The translations under genes were made by a program, and so were the position numbers. Source: an uncultured Clostridia bacterium (GTDB lineage Bacteria; Bacillota; Clostridia; Oscillospirales; CAG-272). Taken from it: a stretch of 5,790 bases of DNA. The stretch lies in assembly GCA_905235755.1 (NCBI GenBank), contig CAJONA010000074.1, positions 1 through 5,790 on the forward strand, read 5' to 3'. How positions within the stretch are numbered: the first letter of the stretch is position 1; each line of letters begins with the position of its first letter. The notes under the pieces were generated by a model. It was given only the letters and a program-made list of their open reading frames with translations, made no database searches and was not told the DNA's origin. Of this stretch, positions 1 to 5,782 are shown in pieces.

Positions 1-458
1 ATCGAGCGCGCGCCTTTGCCGAGGTCTTCCATACCCGCGCCTACCACAAGGCCGCCCTCGGAGAACGCCGACTGCGTGCGTCCGTAGACTATCTGCAAAA
101 ACAGCTCTCTCATAGCGGTGTTGATAGCGTCGCAGACAAGGTCTGTGTTGAGCGCTTCGAGTATCGTCTTGCCGGGGAGTATCTCGGCCGCCATAGCCGC
201 CGAGTGAGTCATGCCCGAGCAGCCTATCGTCTCGATGAGCGCTTCCTCGATAACGCCGTCTTTCACGTTGAGCGAGAGTTTGCACGCGCCCTGCTGGGGA
301 GCGCACCAACCGATGCCGTGCGTGTAGCCCGAAATATCGGTGATTTGTTTAGCCTGTATCCATTTGCCCTCTTCGGGAAGCGGAGCGGGGCCGTGATCCG
401 GACCTTTTGCCACGCAACACATGGATTCGACTTCTTTTGAAAATTTGATGTCTGCCAT
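1..458 (-). CDS. Iron-sulfur cluster assembly scaffold protein, NifU/IscU-like (3' part cut off by window edge)
   Basis: I translated this by hand on the minus strand. ATG at 458-456 opens 152 codons with no stop before the left edge, so the C-terminus is missing. An AAAGGAGA ribosome binding site at 465-472 supports this start. Seen: cysteines C14, C15, C52 (GWCAPQQGAC), C59, C80 and C109. The segment IGCSGMTHSAAMAAEILPGK (about 78-97) resembles the GCGS...GKT cysteine region of IscU/NifU, where clusters are assembled before transfer to apoproteins. Family knowledge: this matches, from memory, a Clostridia scaffold protein of roughly 230 residues usually found beside a 'GGGtGRT' protein; that partner would lie beyond the left edge and cannot be seen here. 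Context: it is third in a minus-strand operon, 36 nt after the sialidase-like gene with no terminator between them. It is a cytosolic protein. The family is fairly sure; the exact client proteins are unknown. Confidence 0.87.
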   Translation of the reverse strand, partial: MADIKFSKEVESMCCVAKGPDHGPAPLPEEGKWIQAKQITDISGYTHGIGWCAPQQGACKLSLNVKDGVIEEALIETIGCSGMTHSAAMAAEILPGKTILEALNTDLVCDAINTAMRELFLQIVYGRTQSAFSEGGLVVGAGMEDLGKGARS

Positions 459-464
459 TGTTTA

Positions 465-472
465 TCTCCTTT
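465..472 (-). promoter_or_regulatory. Ribosome binding site of the iron-sulfur scaffold gene
   Basis: AAAGGAGA on the minus strand lies 6 nt before the ATG at 458-456. It fixes the start of a gene whose other end is outside the window. Confidence 0.8.
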
Positions 473-494
473 TCGGTGACATTTGATTTATTGT

Positions 495-1538
495 TTATTT
501 TTTTGTTTCGATGATAAAATCTTCCTCGCGCAGCGAGTACCCGCGGATCTGCGCTTTCGGAGCGTCGTCGACGATGTAGTTGACGACATATATCTCGCCG
601 TCGTCGAACTGCACCCAGCCCGTATAGCCGAGGTCGGACGCGGGACTGCGGTCATAATCGAGCGGCATTATCCGCGCCGATTGTTCCGACCGTCTCATCG
701 CCGTCACTTGATCTGCGGGGAGAAGCGCGGCGAATACGTTCTGCGTCCAGCTTCCGAGCCACCCTTTGCCGCCCTGCATAAAGCGGTACGTCATCATAAT
801 GCTCCCGCTTTTAAGATACCCCGCGACGGGGCGGTGGCATCCGGGAAGCGGTACGTTCGTCACTTCCGACCAGCTCTCTCCGCCGTCGTACGACACGGTT
901 TTCATGCAATCCCAGCCGCGCCCGCTGTTTTCACGCATGAAGCACACGAGCGCGCCGTCGGGCGTTTCGAGGATACAGCCCTCGCAAAGGTTATATTTTT
1001 CATCCGCCGCGACCGTCACTCTGTCCGACCAGCTCTTTCCGCCGTCGTCGGAATACCAGAGGTACTGTTCGAGCTTATTGCCGTCGCCGAAGGCGTGCGC
1101 CGAAATGATGTGCCTGCCGCTTTTAAGCACACGGTACTTGTCGGGGACGATGCCCTCTGCCGGAAGTAGCTTCGGCTCTGACCACGTTTTTCCGTCGTCG
1201 GACGAAAACCAGAGGTATATCTCGTTTTTCGTACCCTTTTTCTCCTTGCCGTAGACTCTGTCGCATATTAGCACGAGTGTTCCGTCGGGGAGCTTTGATA
1301 TACGCGAGCAGTTATAGTTGTCGTTCGCCGTCGTTGCTTCGGTGAGCGGACGCTTTTCTGACCATGTTCTGCCGCGGTCCGTGCTTTCGGTCATCATCAG
1401 GCGCGAAAAATCGCGGTTCGAATGGGCGACGCACTCGGTGAATACGCATATGAGCTTTCCCGAGTCGGTCAAAACGACGTCGGGCCACGCGTGATAAATC
1501 ATATCGTCGCGCGCGACGGTGAATTTTTGTATACTCAT
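495..1538 (-). CDS. Sialidase-superfamily (Asp-box beta-propeller) protein, no signal peptide, activity uncertain
   Basis: This is a 347-residue protein with four Asp boxes of the form S-x-D-x-G-x-(T/S)-W, at about 52-59, 112-119, 163-170 and 216-223. They are spaced 51-60 residues apart, as expected for blades of a sialidase-type (BNR) propeller. E186 (LCEGCILE) and R202 (MREN) sit where sialidases carry a conserved Glu and Arg. A GYTGWVQFDDG stretch near 304-314 recalls the nucleophile-Tyr region. Odd: the N-terminal RIP motif, which gives the first arginine of the sialidase triad, reads AWP (17-19). Canonical GH33 sialidase activity is therefore doubtful; another glycoside hydrolase or lyase, or a glycan-binding role, is possible. 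There is no signal peptide, membrane segment or carbohydrate-binding module, so it probably acts in the cytoplasm on imported sugars (inference). Its ATG overlaps the stop of the PduL gene as ATGA, which suggests translational coupling; its own ribosome binding site is weak. Confidence 0.85.
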   Translation of the reverse strand: MSIQKFTVARDDMIYHAWPDVVLTDSGKLICVFTECVAHSNRDFSRLMMTESTDRGRTWSEKRPLTEATTANDNYNCSRISKLPDGTLVLICDRVYGKEKKGTKNEIYLWFSSDDGKTWSEPKLLPAEGIVPDKYRVLKSGRHIISAHAFGDGNKLEQYLWYSDDGGKSWSDRVTVAADEKYNLCEGCILETPDGALVCFMRENSGRGWDCMKTVSYDGGESWSEVTNVPLPGCHRPVAGYLKSGSIMMTYRFMQGGKGWLGSWTQNVFAALLPADQVTAMRRSEQSARIMPLDYDRSPASDLGYTGWVQFDDGEIYVVNYIVDDAPKAQIRGYSLREEDFIIETKK

Positions 1539-2104
1539 TTTATTATTTCACCGTACACCTCGCCGAACGCGCAAGCGGCGTTCGATTCGTCGGTGTCGAT
1601 GTGCATTGCGGGGGCGAATTTATCCGACACGCGTATCACAACGTCGCCGAATATAAGCGGACGCGCCGTGTCGAGCTTGACCGATACTATTTGTTTATCC
1701 TCAACGCCGAGCTCTTTTGCCGTTTCGGGCGTGAGGTGGATATGTCTTTTCGCCGTTATGACGCCCTCTTTGAGTTCCACCGTTCCGCACGGACCGATGA
1801 GCGTGCAGGAGCCTGAGCCTGCGACGTCGCCGCTCTCTCTGACGGGCGCCGTCACGCCGAGCGTTCTCGCGTCGGTGAGCGAGACCTCTACCTGAGACGC
1901 TTTTCTTTCCGGACCGAGCACTGACATTTTCAGCTCGCCGCGCTCGCCTTTGACCGTTACCTTTTCTTCGCACGCGAACTGTCCGGGCTGGCTGAGCATT
2001 TTTTTGACCGTCAGTTTATGACCTTCTCCGAAAAGCACGGCTACGTGCTCCGCCGTCAGATGCAGATGCCTTGCGGAAGTTTCGACCAAAATTTTGTTTT
2101 CCAT
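1535..2104 (-). CDS. pduL: PduL-type phosphate acyltransferase (phosphotransacylase), non-microcompartment form
   Basis: This enzyme class interconverts acyl-CoA plus phosphate with acyl-phosphate plus CoA, using propionyl- or acetyl-CoA. It links CoA thioesters to ATP formation through an acyl kinase. The 189-residue protein shows the duplicated PduL hallmarks: SARHLHLT (10-17) in the first half, then KRHIHLTPETA (119-129) and MHIDTDESNAA (167-177) in the second. The histidines in these motifs are the family's metal ligands. The protein starts almost directly at the first motif (VETSARHLHLT), so it lacks the N-terminal extension that targets PduL to microcompartments, and no shell-protein gene is visible. 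I infer a free cytosolic enzyme for acetate or propionate formation. It is first in the minus-strand operon. An AAAGGAA ribosome binding site at 2115-2121 and a strong promoter at 2210-2238 precede it. The chain length of the acyl substrate cannot be read from the sequence. Confidence 0.93.
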   Translation of the reverse strand: MENKILVETSARHLHLTAEHVAVLFGEGHKLTVKKMLSQPGQFACEEKVTVKGERGELKMSVLGPERKASQVEVSLTDARTLGVTAPVRESGDVAGSGSCTLIGPCGTVELKEGVITAKRHIHLTPETAKELGVEDKQIVSVKLDTARPLIFGDVVIRVSDKFAPAMHIDTDESNAACAFGEVYGEIIK

Positions 2105-2157
2105 AATAAATATGTTCCTTTCACCGAGAAAATATGTTGTTTTAACTCATTGATCTT

Positions 2158-2176
2158 GTGATATTTTCGTGATATT
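2158..2176. repeat. Two GTGATATT direct repeats, 11 nt apart, in the pduL leader
   Basis: Perfect 8-nt copies lie at 2158-2165 and 2169-2176, with a period of 11 nt, about one helical turn. They fall downstream of the predicted pduL transcription start, within the 5' leader. That placement would suit a tandem operator for a repressor, but chance is a real alternative in AT-rich DNA. No known operator is recognised. Confidence 0.35.
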
Positions 2177-2209
2177 CGCGCCGAGGCGTTTTAAAATCAC
2201 TACCGATAT

Positions 2210-2238
2210 ATTATACATCAAAACATCTTGATTGTAAA
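2210..2238 (-). promoter_or_regulatory. Sigma-A-like promoter of the pduL operon
   Basis: On the minus strand, a -35 box TTTACA (2233-2238, 5 of 6 consensus) is separated by exactly 17 nt from a perfect -10 box TATAAT (2210-2215). Transcription would start near 2203, leaving a leader of about 100 nt before the pduL ATG. The leader contains a GTGATATT direct repeat (see that entry). The match to consensus suggests strong basal expression. Confidence 0.8.
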
Positions 2239-2256
2239 TGATTAAATCTCAATTTT

Positions 2257-2285
2257 TTTGCAAAAAATATCAGTATTGTTAAAAT
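2257..2285 (+). promoter_or_regulatory. Extended -10 promoter of the tepA-like operon
   Basis: An extended -10 element, TGtTAAAAT, lies at 2277-2285. A weak -35 is possible at 2257-2262 (TTTGCA, 4 of 6 consensus, 17-nt spacer). Transcription would begin near 2292, about 17 nt before the ATG at 2309. It fires divergently from the pduL promoter, and about 18 nt separate the two -35 boxes. Confidence 0.55.
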
Positions 2286-2308
2286 CAGTGAAAAAAGGCG
2301 GCGAAAAA

Positions 2309-2992
2309 ATGAGCGAAAACAGCAAAAATACAGAACCGAAAGAAAACATAAATGAAATGGGGAGCGTGGTGACGAGCGGCGACGGCATGACGCTTCATCT
2401 GATCAGCATAATCGGGCAGATAGAGGGACACGGCTTGCTCGGGGACAACCAAAAAACGACAAAATACGAGCATATCTTGCCGTCTCTTGTGGCGATAGAG
2501 GAGAGCGAGCAGGCGGACGGACTTCTCGTTCTGCTGAACACCGTCGGCGGCGATGTCGAAGCGGGGCTTGCGATAGCGGAGATGCTGTCCGGCATGTCAA
2601 AACCGACGGTGTCGCTCGTGCTCGGCGGCGGACATTCCATCGGCATACCAATAGCCGTGTCGTGCGGCGTTTCGTTCATCGCGCCGTCGGCGACGATGAC
2701 AGTGCACCCCGTGCGGACGACGGGAACTGTGCTCGGCGTGCCGCAGGCGTTCCGGGGACTGGAAAAAATGCAGGAGCGCATAAACAAATTTATCGTCGGT
2801 CATTCGCACATCACAAACGAAAAGCTGAACAGTCTGATGTTGAACACGCGCGAGCTCGCCACCGACGTCGGAACGGTGCTCGATGGATACGAAGCGGTGT
2901 CATGCGGGCTTATAGACAAGATCGGCGGTCTGTCCGACGCGCTCTCCGAACTCAAAGCGATCATAAAGGCGAAAAGAGGCGAAAACGGTTGA
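2309..2992 (+). CDS. tepA: TepA/ClpP-family serine protease
   Basis: This is a ClpP-fold (crotonase-like) protease of 227 residues. Seen: NTVGGDVEAGLAIAEML (77-93), corresponding to the oxyanion-loop and helix region of ClpP; GGGHSIGIPIA (106-116) with the putative nucleophile Ser110; and TVHPVR (131-136) with the putative catalytic His133. The third triad residue is not clear; an Asp at 192 before EAVSCGLID is a candidate. Family knowledge: the overall pattern fits TepA (translocation-enhancing protein; YmfB in Bacillus subtilis) better than housekeeping ClpP. In Bacillus tepA lies near spoIIIE, which is not seen here. There is no signal peptide and the first 25 residues are polar. Start choice: an upstream in-frame TTG at 2258 lies inside the promoter and has no ribosome binding site, whereas ATG 2309 follows a G-rich AAGGCGG site and suits the predicted transcript. 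The gene overlaps the next one by 3 nt. Its substrates are unknown. Confidence 0.87.
   Translation: MSENSKNTEPKENINEMGSVVTSGDGMTLHLISIIGQIEGHGLLGDNQKTTKYEHILPSLVAIEESEQADGLLVLLNTVGGDVEAGLAIAEMLSGMSKPTVSLVLGGGHSIGIPIAVSCGVSFIAPSATMTVHPVRTTGTVLGVPQAFRGLEKMQERINKFIVGHSHITNEKLNSLMLNTRELATDVGTVLDGYEAVSCGLIDKIGGLSDALSELKAIIKAKRGENG
2974..2979 (+). promoter_or_regulatory. Ribosome binding site that supports a TTG start at 2989
   Basis: AAGAGG lies 9 nt before TTG 2989-2991, inside the end of the tepA-like gene. Together with the TTGA overlap of start and stop, it places the start of the membrane protein here; the next in-frame ATG would remove the whole first membrane helix. Confidence 0.6.
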
Positions 2993-3450
2993 AAAAGATA
3001 TTTCCCGCCGTCCGCTTTGACAAAAAACAGACGGAGACAGAAAAGCATATCCTCATATTTCTTTTCGGCGGAATAGGGTACGGGCTCATCGAGGTGATGT
3101 GGCGCGGCAGGACGCACCCGAGCATGGTCGTGACCGGCGGTCTGTGCCTGCTTATCGTGCGTATGATAAACCGCAGATTTTTTACCGTTTCGATAATAAA
3201 ACGCAGCTTGATGTGTACGGCGTCGATAACGGCGATCGAATTCGTTGTCGGGTGCGTTGTGAACATCTGGCTGGGGCTCGGAGTGTGGGACTATTCCGAC
3301 CTCAAAATGAATTTGCTCGGGCAAGTGTGCCCGCTTTACAGCGCGCTGTGGTTTTGTATATGCGTGCCTCTCGTTTTCGTTATGTCGTTAATAATACGGA
3401 AAAACGAAATCGTTGCGGAAAATAATACAGTCAGAGCAAAAAAACAATAA
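2989..3450 (+). CDS. Small four-helix membrane protein, PF06541-like ('putative ABC transporter type IV')
   Basis: From TTG 2989 the product is 153 residues. Hydrophobic stretches at about 20-37, 44-59, 76-98 and 112-136 suggest four membrane helices. A basic N-terminus (MKKIFPAVRFDKK) and a polar C-terminal tail would be cytosolic or loop-exposed. The diagnostic part is WDYSDLKMNLLGQVC (100-114) followed by W121; WDYS...N..G..C......W is a pattern I associate with the PF06541 family. The WRG segment at 38-40 also fits. Despite the family name, no ATP-binding partner is present and transport has not been shown. The start overlaps the TepA stop as TTGA, so translation is probably coupled and the two may work together, for example as a membrane partner of the protease (inference). 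The reading frame stays open upstream to 2662, but that part is out of frame with and inside tepA and is not a real extension. Confidence 0.75.
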   Translation: MKKIFPAVRFDKKQTETEKHILIFLFGGIGYGLIEVMWRGRTHPSMVVTGGLCLLIVRMINRRFFTVSIIKRSLMCTASITAIEFVVGCVVNIWLGLGVWDYSDLKMNLLGQVCPLYSALWFCICVPLVFVMSLIIRKNEIVAENNTVRAKKQ

Positions 3451-3477
3451 AAACCTCTTTTATTTTTGAAGGAAGTG

Positions 3478-3486
3478 TGATATAAT
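3478..3486 (+). promoter_or_regulatory. Extended -10 promoter of the DUF362-ispE operon
   Basis: TGaTATAAT at 3478-3486 is a perfect extended -10 element. The region 17 nt upstream (3458-3463, TTTTAT) is a poor -35, which extended -10 promoters tolerate. Transcription would start near 3493, giving a leader of about 30 nt before ATG 3523. This makes the last two genes a separate transcription unit, although readthrough from the tepA operon is possible because no convincing terminator lies between them. Confidence 0.7.
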
Positions 3487-3522
3487 GCTTTCATTGAAAA
3501 GTCGGGATTTAAGGAGAAACGC

Positions 3523-4677
3523 ATGACGCTTGATTTTAACGGAGATGTATACGCAGCAAAGGTCGACGAATACGACGCGGAAAAAATAAAGTCGAGGCTG
3601 ATCGACGCTTTCGACGAGCTCGGGATAAACCTTTCCGATTATGCGTCGAAAAACGTCGTCATAAAGCCGAATCTTGTAATACGAAAAACGCCGGATGTCG
3701 CGGCTACGACGCATCCCGCCGTGCTTTGCGCGCTCATAGAATTGCTATCCGAAAACGGCATTTGCCCGATCATCGCCGAAAGCCCGGGCGGCATATACAG
3801 CGCGGCGCGTCTCGGCTCTATCTACAAAGTCTGCGGCGTCGAGGAGGTTGCGAAAAAGTACGGAGCCACGCTCAATTTCGACGTTTCCTCCGAGCGTATG
3901 AGCTTTGAGGGCGGCCATACTCTTAAAAATTTCAATATCATCACGCCTATCGTAAAAGCCGACGTCATTTTCGACGTATGCAAACTGAAAAGCCACTCGC
4001 TGACGACGATGAGCGCCGCGTCGAAAAACCTTTTCGGCACAATTCCGGGCGTTGAAAAATTCGAGATGCACGCGGCGTACCCCGACATCAACGATTTCAC
4101 GTCGATGCTGTGCGATCTCGACGCGATGCTGTGCGAAAAAAAGACTGTCATAGCGATAACCGACGGCATCGTCGGCATGGAGGGCGAGGGCCCGACGGGC
4201 GGCACGCCGAAAAAGATAGGCGCTCTGCTCGTGTCAAAGAGCATATTCGCGTCCGACGCCGTCGCCGCGAGGATACTCGGACTCGGCGATGACGACGTGC
4301 TTCTCTTGTCGGAGGCAAAAAAGCGCGGATATATCGGAGAGTTCGATCATATACATATATCGGGAGACGGAATCGACGGCGTAAAGCTCACCGATTTCGT
4401 TTTGCCGGAGTCTCGGATACCGCCGTCGCTGAAGCTGTTTTCACGCGGCGCGATAGGCAAGATGTTCATGCCGCACCCTGTAATAACAAAAAAATGCCGC
4501 GCGTGCGGAGAGTGCGTCGCGTCGTGTCCGCAATCGACGATACGGATCGTCAAAGGGCGCGCAAAGATAAACCGCAAGAACTGTATAAAATGTTATTGCT
4601 GTCAGGAGCTTTGCCCATTCGTGGCGATAAAAACGTACAGAAATCCGATAATCAAAATAGTAAATAAATTAAAATAG
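3523..4677 (+). CDS. DUF362 protein with C-terminal 2[4Fe-4S] ferredoxin domain
   Basis: The 384-residue protein begins with a DUF362 domain (about 1-300). Recognisable DUF362 blocks are VVIKPNL (45-51), TTHP (62-65), ESPGG (86-90), KLKSH (154-158), ASKNLFGTIPG (166-176) and DGIVGMEGEGPTGGTPK (214-230). The C-terminus carries two cluster-binding motifs: C325-C328-C331-C335-P and C354-C357-C360-C364-P, both CxxCxxCxxxCP. They should hold two [4Fe-4S] clusters. C359 is an additional cysteine beside C360. A basic tail of about 20 residues follows. The ATG is well supported by AAGGAG at 3511-3516, 6 nt before it. There is no signal peptide or membrane segment. The biochemical role of the DUF362 part is not settled to my knowledge; an electron-transfer or cluster-dependent redox function is a fair inference from the ferredoxin domain. 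It lies 7 nt before ispE and is probably cotranscribed with it. Confidence 0.92.
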   Translation: MTLDFNGDVYAAKVDEYDAEKIKSRLIDAFDELGINLSDYASKNVVIKPNLVIRKTPDVAATTHPAVLCALIELLSENGICPIIAESPGGIYSAARLGSIYKVCGVEEVAKKYGATLNFDVSSERMSFEGGHTLKNFNIITPIVKADVIFDVCKLKSHSLTTMSAASKNLFGTIPGVEKFEMHAAYPDINDFTSMLCDLDAMLCEKKTVIAITDGIVGMEGEGPTGGTPKKIGALLVSKSIFASDAVAARILGLGDDDVLLLSEAKKRGYIGEFDHIHISGDGIDGVKLTDFVLPESRIPPSLKLFSRGAIGKMFMPHPVITKKCRACGECVASCPQSTIRIVKGRAKINRKNCIKCYCCQELCPFVAIKTYRNPIIKIVNKLK

Positions 4678-4684
4678 AGGGCTT

Positions 4685-5572
4685 ATGAGTGAAAGTATTA
4701 CAATACTTGCTCCGGCAAAGATAAACATTTTTTTGAACGTTTTATCAAAGCGGGACGACGGATATCACGAAATAGAGTCGATATTGCAGACGGTCGGGAT
4801 ATTCGACAGGCTGAATATTACAAAAAACGAGCCAGACGGCGATGAAAAGATCATTTCGGTAAGTTGCGACGACACGACGCTTTGCGGCGAAAACAACATC
4901 GTTTACCGAGCTGCCGAGACATTTTTTGAGCACAGCCGGATCGAAAAATTCAACGTCGGATTTTACATATCAAAGCGTATACCGAAAATGTCCGGGCTCG
5001 GCGGCGGATCGTCGGACGCGGCGGCGGCGATGATCGCGCTCAATGAATTGTACGGCACCGAATTTTCGATAGCCGAGATGTGCGAGATGGGCGCAAAAGT
5101 CGGCAGCGACGTGCCGTTCCTTATTAAAAAAGGCACATGTTTTGTCGGCGGCAAGGGAGACGTCATCGAAAGCTGCACGCCAATGCCCGATTGCGTCATT
5201 GCGATAGCCGTGCCGAAAGACACGAAGATCTCGACGCCGGAAGCGTATGGGCTGATAGACGGCGTCAAAGTGAGCGCGTCGATAGACGGAATGAAAAACG
5301 CGCTCATCGACTGCTCGATCGAAAAGATCGGCGAAAATATATTCAACAAGTTCGAGTATATACAGCCGCAAAACTCAAAAATATTCGATATCAAGAGAAA
5401 ACTCGCCGCGCAGGGCTCGCCCGCCGTGCTTATGAGCGGATCGGGATCCGCCGTTTTCGCGTTGTTCGATAACGCGCAGTCGGCAAAAAAAGCGGCGGAG
5501 TCGCTCGAAGACGACGCGGAGACGTTCGTCTGTGCGCCTGTCCGCAGGGCGTATTCGTATATAGAAAAGTAG
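4685..5572 (+). CDS. ispE: 4-diphosphocytidyl-2-C-methyl-D-erythritol kinase (IspE)
   Basis: IspE phosphorylates the 2-hydroxyl of CDP-methylerythritol with ATP, a middle step of the MEP pathway to isopentenyl diphosphate. The 295-residue protein has the usual length and all three GHMP-kinase motifs. APAKINIFLNVLSKRDDGYH (9-28) includes K12, the counterpart of the E. coli catalytic Lys10. GLGGGSSDAAAA (104-115) is the phosphate-binding loop. SGSGSAVFALF (251-261) is motif 3. GSDVPF (140-145) supplies D142, the counterpart of the catalytic Asp141. The start is the only plausible one. A GAGGG ribosome binding site (4677-4681) overlaps the DUF362 stop and sits only 3 nt from the ATG, a short spacing that may depend on coupling with upstream translation. 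A strong terminator follows directly, so ispE ends the operon. Confidence 0.97.
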   Translation: MSESITILAPAKINIFLNVLSKRDDGYHEIESILQTVGIFDRLNITKNEPDGDEKIISVSCDDTTLCGENNIVYRAAETFFEHSRIEKFNVGFYISKRIPKMSGLGGGSSDAAAAMIALNELYGTEFSIAEMCEMGAKVGSDVPFLIKKGTCFVGGKGDVIESCTPMPDCVIAIAVPKDTKISTPEAYGLIDGVKVSASIDGMKNALIDCSIEKIGENIFNKFEYIQPQNSKIFDIKRKLAAQGSPAVLMSGSGSAVFALFDNAQSAKKAAESLEDDAETFVCAPVRRAYSYIEK

Positions 5573-5599
5573 AAAAAGCAACCGAGGGGTTGCTTTTTT
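5573..5599 (+). terminator. Intrinsic terminator of the DUF362-ispE operon
   Basis: The 11-nt arm AAAAAGCAACC (5573-5583) pairs perfectly with GGTTGCTTTTT (5588-5598) around the loop GAGG, and the stem ends in a run of six T (5594-5599). It begins directly after the ispE stop codon. The A-rich left arm would also allow some termination of minus-strand transcripts arriving from the right. Confidence 0.92.
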
Positions 5600-5676
5600 C
5601 GCGCGTCGCATCGTTTCGCGCCGCGTTCTTTGTTCGCGCCGTGCGTATTTCTCGCGCAAAGCCGCGAAGGGTTCTT

Positions 5677-5709
5677 GCTCTTTTCTTTCGGGAGCGAAAG
5701 AAAAGGAGC
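5677..5709. repeat. Hairpin-forming inverted repeat with purine/pyrimidine arms
   Basis: The left arm GCTCTTTTCTTTCG (5677-5690) pairs with CGAAAGAAAAGGAGC (5695-5709) around the loop GGAG; all 14 pairs form with one bulged G (5705 or 5706). No T-run follows on either strand, so it is not a standard terminator. One arm is almost wholly pyrimidine and the other almost wholly purine. Confidence 0.75.
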
Positions 5710-5760
5710 ACAAAAGAAAGCTCTTGCCGCTTTCTCTGCGTCGGCGATTTCGTGTCGCTG

Positions 5761-5782
5761 CTGTTGCGGTAAACCGCAACAG
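5761..5782. repeat. Perfect 9-nt palindrome with TAAA loop at the right edge
   Basis: CTGTTGCGG (5761-5769) and CCGCAACAG (5774-5782) are exact inverted copies around TAAA. No T-run follows on either strand. It could be an RNA hairpin, a protein-binding site or the end of a repeat element; the window ends 8 nt later, so its neighbour cannot be seen. Confidence 0.7.

Noticed and set aside
483..1169. 228-codon open frame on the plus strand opposite the sialidase-like gene
   Set aside because: It is antisense to four well-formed Asp boxes and its Arg/His/Ala-rich product resembles no family.
1535..2104. Microcompartment locus, suggested by pduL
   Set aside because: There is no N-terminal targeting extension on PduL and no shell protein or diol/ethanolamine enzyme in the window.
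2177..2187. CGCC/GGCG mini-palindrome in the pduL leader
   Set aside because: The arms are 4 nt with a 2-nt loop, too small to form a stable or meaningful hairpin.
2258..2308. In-frame TTG start that would add 17 residues to the TepA-like protein
   Set aside because: It lies inside the predicted promoter, has no ribosome binding site and would precede the likely transcription start.
2662..2988. Upstream open extension of the membrane-protein frame
   Set aside because: It lies within tepA in another frame, encodes an Arg/His-rich sequence with no family resemblance, and the hydrophobic protein begins cleanly at TTG 2989.
3446..3464. AT-only inverted repeat (AATAAAA / TTTTATT) after the membrane-protein gene, as a terminator
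   Set aside because: The stem has no G-C pair, overlaps the stop codon and would be too weak; chance is likely in this AT-rich stretch.
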